Source of the DNA: JBJYIN01 sp046237015 | GTDB lineage: Bacteria; Pseudomonadota; Gammaproteobacteria; Enterobacterales; Enterobacteriaceae | Assembly: GCF_046237015.1 (NCBI RefSeq) | Contig: NZ_JBJYIN010000009.1 | Coordinates: 133,803-197,802 of the forward strand | Length of the DNA: 64,000 bases | Reading direction: 5' to 3' | Shown: positions 61,294 to 64,000 of the stretch, piece after piece | How positions within the stretch are numbered: the stretch's first letter is position 1 | Layout: each line of letters begins with the position of its first letter | Made by a program: the position numbers and the translations under genes | The notes under the pieces: generated by a model | The model's database searches: none | Seen by the model: only the letters and a program-made list of their open reading frames with translations | Told to the model about the DNA's origin: nothing

Positions 61294-64000
61294 TTATCCC
61301 TGCTGCTGATCACTTTCCTGCAATGCTTGCTCAATGGCTGCAAGACGTTGCAGTTTCGAATCACCTATCTGTTGTAATTGCTGATGCAGTGAGGGCGTAA
61401 ATGCCACCGAGCGCCCCGTGCCGTCATCCATGCTATTCATCGCACTATTCACCTTATCGAGCGGAATGTCCTTCCAACTGCCGCCGGAGAAGACCTCCAT
61501 TGGTGTCAATGAAGGCAAATAGATCCCCGAGAACGCGCTAGCCAGCGATGAGGTGCCACCTAAAGCGGGATCTTTGCTGAAGCTGGGGAAGGAACCTAGT
61601 GTGCTGTCGAAGTTCATACCAATGCCGCTGGCGACCCCACGTCCGAAAGTGTCCGCCACTTGGCTAGTTGGGAGGGAGCCCCCCTCGGTGTTCTGGCGTC
61701 CAGTAGCAAAAATGGCAGACATCACTGACTTCGGTGCGCCGTCATTACCCACGGTGAAACTGCCGAGAGACGGATTGGCAATCAGACCATCCAATGCCGG
61801 CAGTGCTATCGGGGCATCCTGCGTAAACAGTTGGGGTGTATCGCTGGCTGACGGCGTCCGGCCAATACCGTCGTTGGCTTTGAACTGAGGATCGCTGCTT
61901 ACCATACTGCTCGTCACGGTCAAGCCAAAGCTGGTACTGATGGACGTATTACTGCCATCGGTGGCCGTTACCCGGATTACCAAGTTGCCGACATCCGCAT
62001 TGCCCGGCGTACCGGAGAAGGTGCCGATAGCAGGATCGAAATGCAGCCAACTCGGCAGCGGTGAGCCGTTGGCGAGGGTGGCGCGTAGCGTCAGGGTGTC
62101 GCCGACATCGGGATCGTTAAAAGTGCCGTCAGGTACGGTAAAGTTGAAGCCACCACCCTGTGCCACGCTTTGCGCAGGGATTGGCGTGGCAACCACGGGT
62201 GCATCGTTAACGTTGGTGATCGTCAGGCCAAAGCTGGTACTGATGGACGTATTACTGCCGTCGGTGGCTGTTACCCTGATCACCAAGATACCGACATCCG
62301 CATTGCCCGGTGTACCGGAGAAGGTGCCGATAGCAGGATCGAAATGCAGCCAACTCGGCAGCGGTGAGCCGTTGGCGAGGGTGGCGCGTAGCGTCAGGGT
62401 GTCGCCGACATCGGGATCGTTAAAAGTGCCGTCAGGTACGGTAAAGTTGAAGCCACCACCCTGTGCCACGCTTTGTGGCGGGATAGGCGTGTCAACCACG
62501 GGAGCATCGTTAACGTTGGTGATCGTCAGGCCAAAGCTGGTGCTAACCGAGGCGTTACTGTCGTCGGTGGCTGTTACCCTGATCACCAAGATACCGACAT
62601 CCGCATTACCCGGTGTGCCGGAGAAGGTGCCGATAGCAGGATCGAAATGCAGCCAGCTTGGCAGCGGTGAGCCGTTGGCGAGGGTGGCGCGTAGCGTCAG
62701 GGTGTCGCCGACATCGGGATCGTTAAAAGTGCCGTCAGGTACGGTAAAGTTGAAGCCACCACCCTGTGCCACGCTTTGTGGCGGGATAGGCGTGTCAACC
62801 ACGGGAGCATCGTTGACGTTGGTAACGGTCAGTTCGAAGGTGGTACTGACCGAGGCATTACCGCTGTCGGTGGCGGTGACCTTGATGGTCAGGTTACCCA
62901 CATCGCCATTGGCAGGGGTACCGAAGAAGGTGCCGGTAGCCGGGTTAAATGACAGCCAGTCCGGTAGCGCGGTGCCGTCTGCCTGCGAGGCGCTCAGCAT
63001 CAGGGTATCGCCATCCGGATCGGTAAAAGTGCCAGCGGGTACGGTGATATTCAAACTGCCGCCCTGCGCAATACTCTGCGCCGGGATCGTACCGGAGACC
63101 TCCGGTGCATCGTTGACGTTGGTAACGGTCAGCTCAAAGGTGGTGCTGACCGAGGCAGTGTTGCTATCGGTGGCGGTGACCTTGATGGTCAGGCTACCCA
63201 CATCACCACTGGCAGGGGTGCCGGAGAAGGTGCCGGTGGCCGGGTTAAACAACAGCCAGCCCGGCAGCGCGGTGCCGTCGGCCTGCGAGGCGCTCAGCAT
63301 CAGGGTATCGCCATCCGGATCGGTAAAGGTGCCGGCGGGTATGGTGACGTTCAAACTACCGCCCTGCGCAATACTCTGCGCCGGGATCGTACCGGAGACC
63401 TCCGGTGCATCGTTGACGTTGGTAACGGTCAGCTCAAAGGTGGTGCTGACCGAGGCAGTGTTGCTATCGGTGGCGGTGACCTTGATGGTCAGGCTACCCA
63501 CATCACCACTGGCAGGGGTGCCGGAGAAGGTGCCGGTGGCCGGGTTAAACAACAGCCAGCCCGGCAGCGCGGTGCCGTCTGCCTGCGAGGCGCTGAGCGT
63601 CAGGGTATCGCCATCCGGATCGGTAAAGGTGCCGGCTGGTACGGTAACATTCAAACTGCCGCCCTGCGCAATGCTCTGCGCCGGGATCGTACCGGAGACC
63701 TCCGGCGCATCGTTAACGTTGGTAACGGTCAGCTCAAAGGTGGTACTGACAGAGGCATCACCATCGCTGGCGGTGACGCGGATGGTCAGGCTACCCACAT
63801 CGCCATTGGCTGGGGTACCGGAGAAGGTGCCAGTGGTGGCGTTAAAAGTCAGCCAGCTCGGCAGCGCGGTGCCGTCCGACCGCGAGGCGCTGAGCGTCAG
63901 GGTATCGCCATCCGGATCGGTAAAGGTGCCCGCGGGTACGGTGATATTCAAACTGCCGCCCTGCGCAATGCTCTGCGCCGGGATCGTACCGGAGACCTCC
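61294..64000 (-). CDS. Large repetitive cadherin/Ig-like adhesin, C-terminal part
   Basis: At least 902 residues; the 5' end lies beyond the right edge. From there to about residue 690 of the visible part it has seven repeats of 100-101 residues of the He_PIG/dystroglycan-cadherin type, with TFTDPDGDTL (calcium-binding DPDGD), GTFSGTPANGDVG and TVTNVNDAPEVSGTIP. Those at the C-terminal side use GTFNDPDVGDTL. The last about 210 residues are unique, Gly/Ser-rich, ending LHQQLQQIGDSKLQRLAAIEQALQES. I saw no RTX nonapeptides in this tail. A secreted or surface adhesin probably exported by type I secretion with the downstream TolC-like protein. In soft-rot bacteria such proteins promote attachment. 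Confidence 0.85.
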   Translation of the reverse strand, partial: EVSGTIPAQSIAQGGSLNITVPAGTFTDPDGDTLTLSASRSDGTALPSWLTFNATTGTFSGTPANGDVGSLTIRVTASDGDASVSTTFELTVTNVNDAPEVSGTIPAQSIAQGGSLNVTVPAGTFTDPDGDTLTLSASQADGTALPGWLLFNPATGTFSGTPASGDVGSLTIKVTATDSNTASVSTTFELTVTNVNDAPEVSGTIPAQSIAQGGSLNVTIPAGTFTDPDGDTLMLSASQADGTALPGWLLFNPATGTFSGTPASGDVGSLTIKVTATDSNTASVSTTFELTVTNVNDAPEVSGTIPAQSIAQGGSLNITVPAGTFTDPDGDTLMLSASQADGTALPDWLSFNPATGTFFGTPANGDVGNLTIKVTATDSGNASVSTTFELTVTNVNDAPVVDTPIPPQSVAQGGGFNFTVPDGTFNDPDVGDTLTLRATLANGSPLPSWLHFDPAIGTFSGTPGNADVGILVIRVTATDDSNASVSTSFGLTITNVNDAPVVDTPIPPQSVAQGGGFNFTVPDGTFNDPDVGDTLTLRATLANGSPLPSWLHFDPAIGTFSGTPGNADVGILVIRVTATDGSNTSISTSFGLTITNVNDAPVVATPIPAQSVAQGGGFNFTVPDGTFNDPDVGDTLTLRATLANGSPLPSWLHFDPAIGTFSGTPGNADVGNLVIRVTATDGSNTSISTSFGLTVTSSMVSSDPQFKANDGIGRTPSASDTPQLFTQDAPIALPALDGLIANPSLGSFTVGNDGAPKSVMSAIFATGRQNTEGGSLPTSQVADTFGRGVASGIGMNFDSTLGSFPSFSKDPALGGTSSLASAFSGIYLPSLTPMEVFSGGSWKDIPLDKVNSAMNSMDDGTGRSVAFTPSLHQQLQQIGDSKLQRLAAIEQALQESDQQQG
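61919..64000 (-). repeat. Tandem adhesin repeats, 303 bp x3 then 300 bp x4
   Basis: Repeat starts can be followed at 61919, 62222, 62525 (spacing 303) and 62828, 63128, 63428, 63728 (spacing 300). Units inside each class are nearly identical at the DNA level; the two classes differ strongly. The last unit continues off the edge. Confidence 0.9.

Noticed and set aside
61919..64000. Regular repeat spacing considered as a CRISPR-like array
   Set aside because: The 300-303 bp units are in-frame protein repeats of the adhesin, with no unique spacers.

Overview
This window looks like the chromosome of a plant-associated member of the Enterobacterales, most like Pectobacterium. Its housekeeping genes (pyrBI leader, tabA, argI, rraB, yjgM, yjgN, lptG, lptF, pepA, holC, valS, aspA, dcuA) have near-E. 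coli lengths and motifs, and they are interleaved with accessory genes typical of soft-rot bacteria. The genus is an inference from gene content; no database was searched.

Layout. (a) 1-5.2 kb: start of pyrB with its pyrL attenuator, tabA, argI under a pair of ARG boxes, rraB, and an unusual rhomboid protease with a large C-terminal propeller-like half. (b) 5.3-13.9 kb: yjgM, yjgN, an M48 metalloprotease, a LysR/M20 peptidase/DcuC catabolic group, and a LysR/flavin oxidoreductase pair. (c) 14-18 kb: a decayed genomic island at the 3' end of tRNA-Leu(CAA) leuX, with a frameshifted P4-type integrase, hipBA preceded by four 27-bp-spaced repeats, and gene remnants. (d) 18.2-25.7 kb: lptG-lptF and the divergent pepA-holC-valS. 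Compared with E. coli gene order as I remember it, the leuX-to-valS block is inverted. (e) 25.7-31.4 kb: a Rid-family gene bracketed by valS and a diverged second copy of the valS tail and terminator, then a small membrane protein, dcuA, aspA and a LysR regulator.

(f) 31.9-39.8 kb: an RNA-repair locus (RtcR activator, sigma-54 promoter, RtcB ligase, nucleotidyltransferase, HEAT-repeat-like protein), a RelBE/ParDE-type toxin-antitoxin pair, an HNH nuclease and a DUF1615 lipoprotein. (g) 39.9-45.6 kb: two methyl-accepting chemotaxis proteins, each with a sigma-28-type promoter, flanking two NikDE-like ABC ATPases that have no permease nearby. (h) 45.9-52 kb: the L-rhamnose regulon (rhaBAD plus rhaM, and divergent rhaSR) with a CRP site between the two arms. 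(i) 52.2-59.5 kb: a complete D-glucosaminate system (DgaR activator, sigma-54 promoter, mannose-family PTS IIA-IIB-IIC-IID, ammonia-lyase, aldolase). (j) 59.7-64 kb: a TolC-like outer-membrane lipoprotein and the C-terminal part of a giant adhesin with about 100-residue Ig-like repeats, cut by the right edge.

The best candidates for something under-described are the RtcB/nucleotidyltransferase/HEAT operon, the rhomboid-propeller fusion, the iterated operator of hipBA, and the duplicated valS tail marking an insertion at the end of an essential gene.
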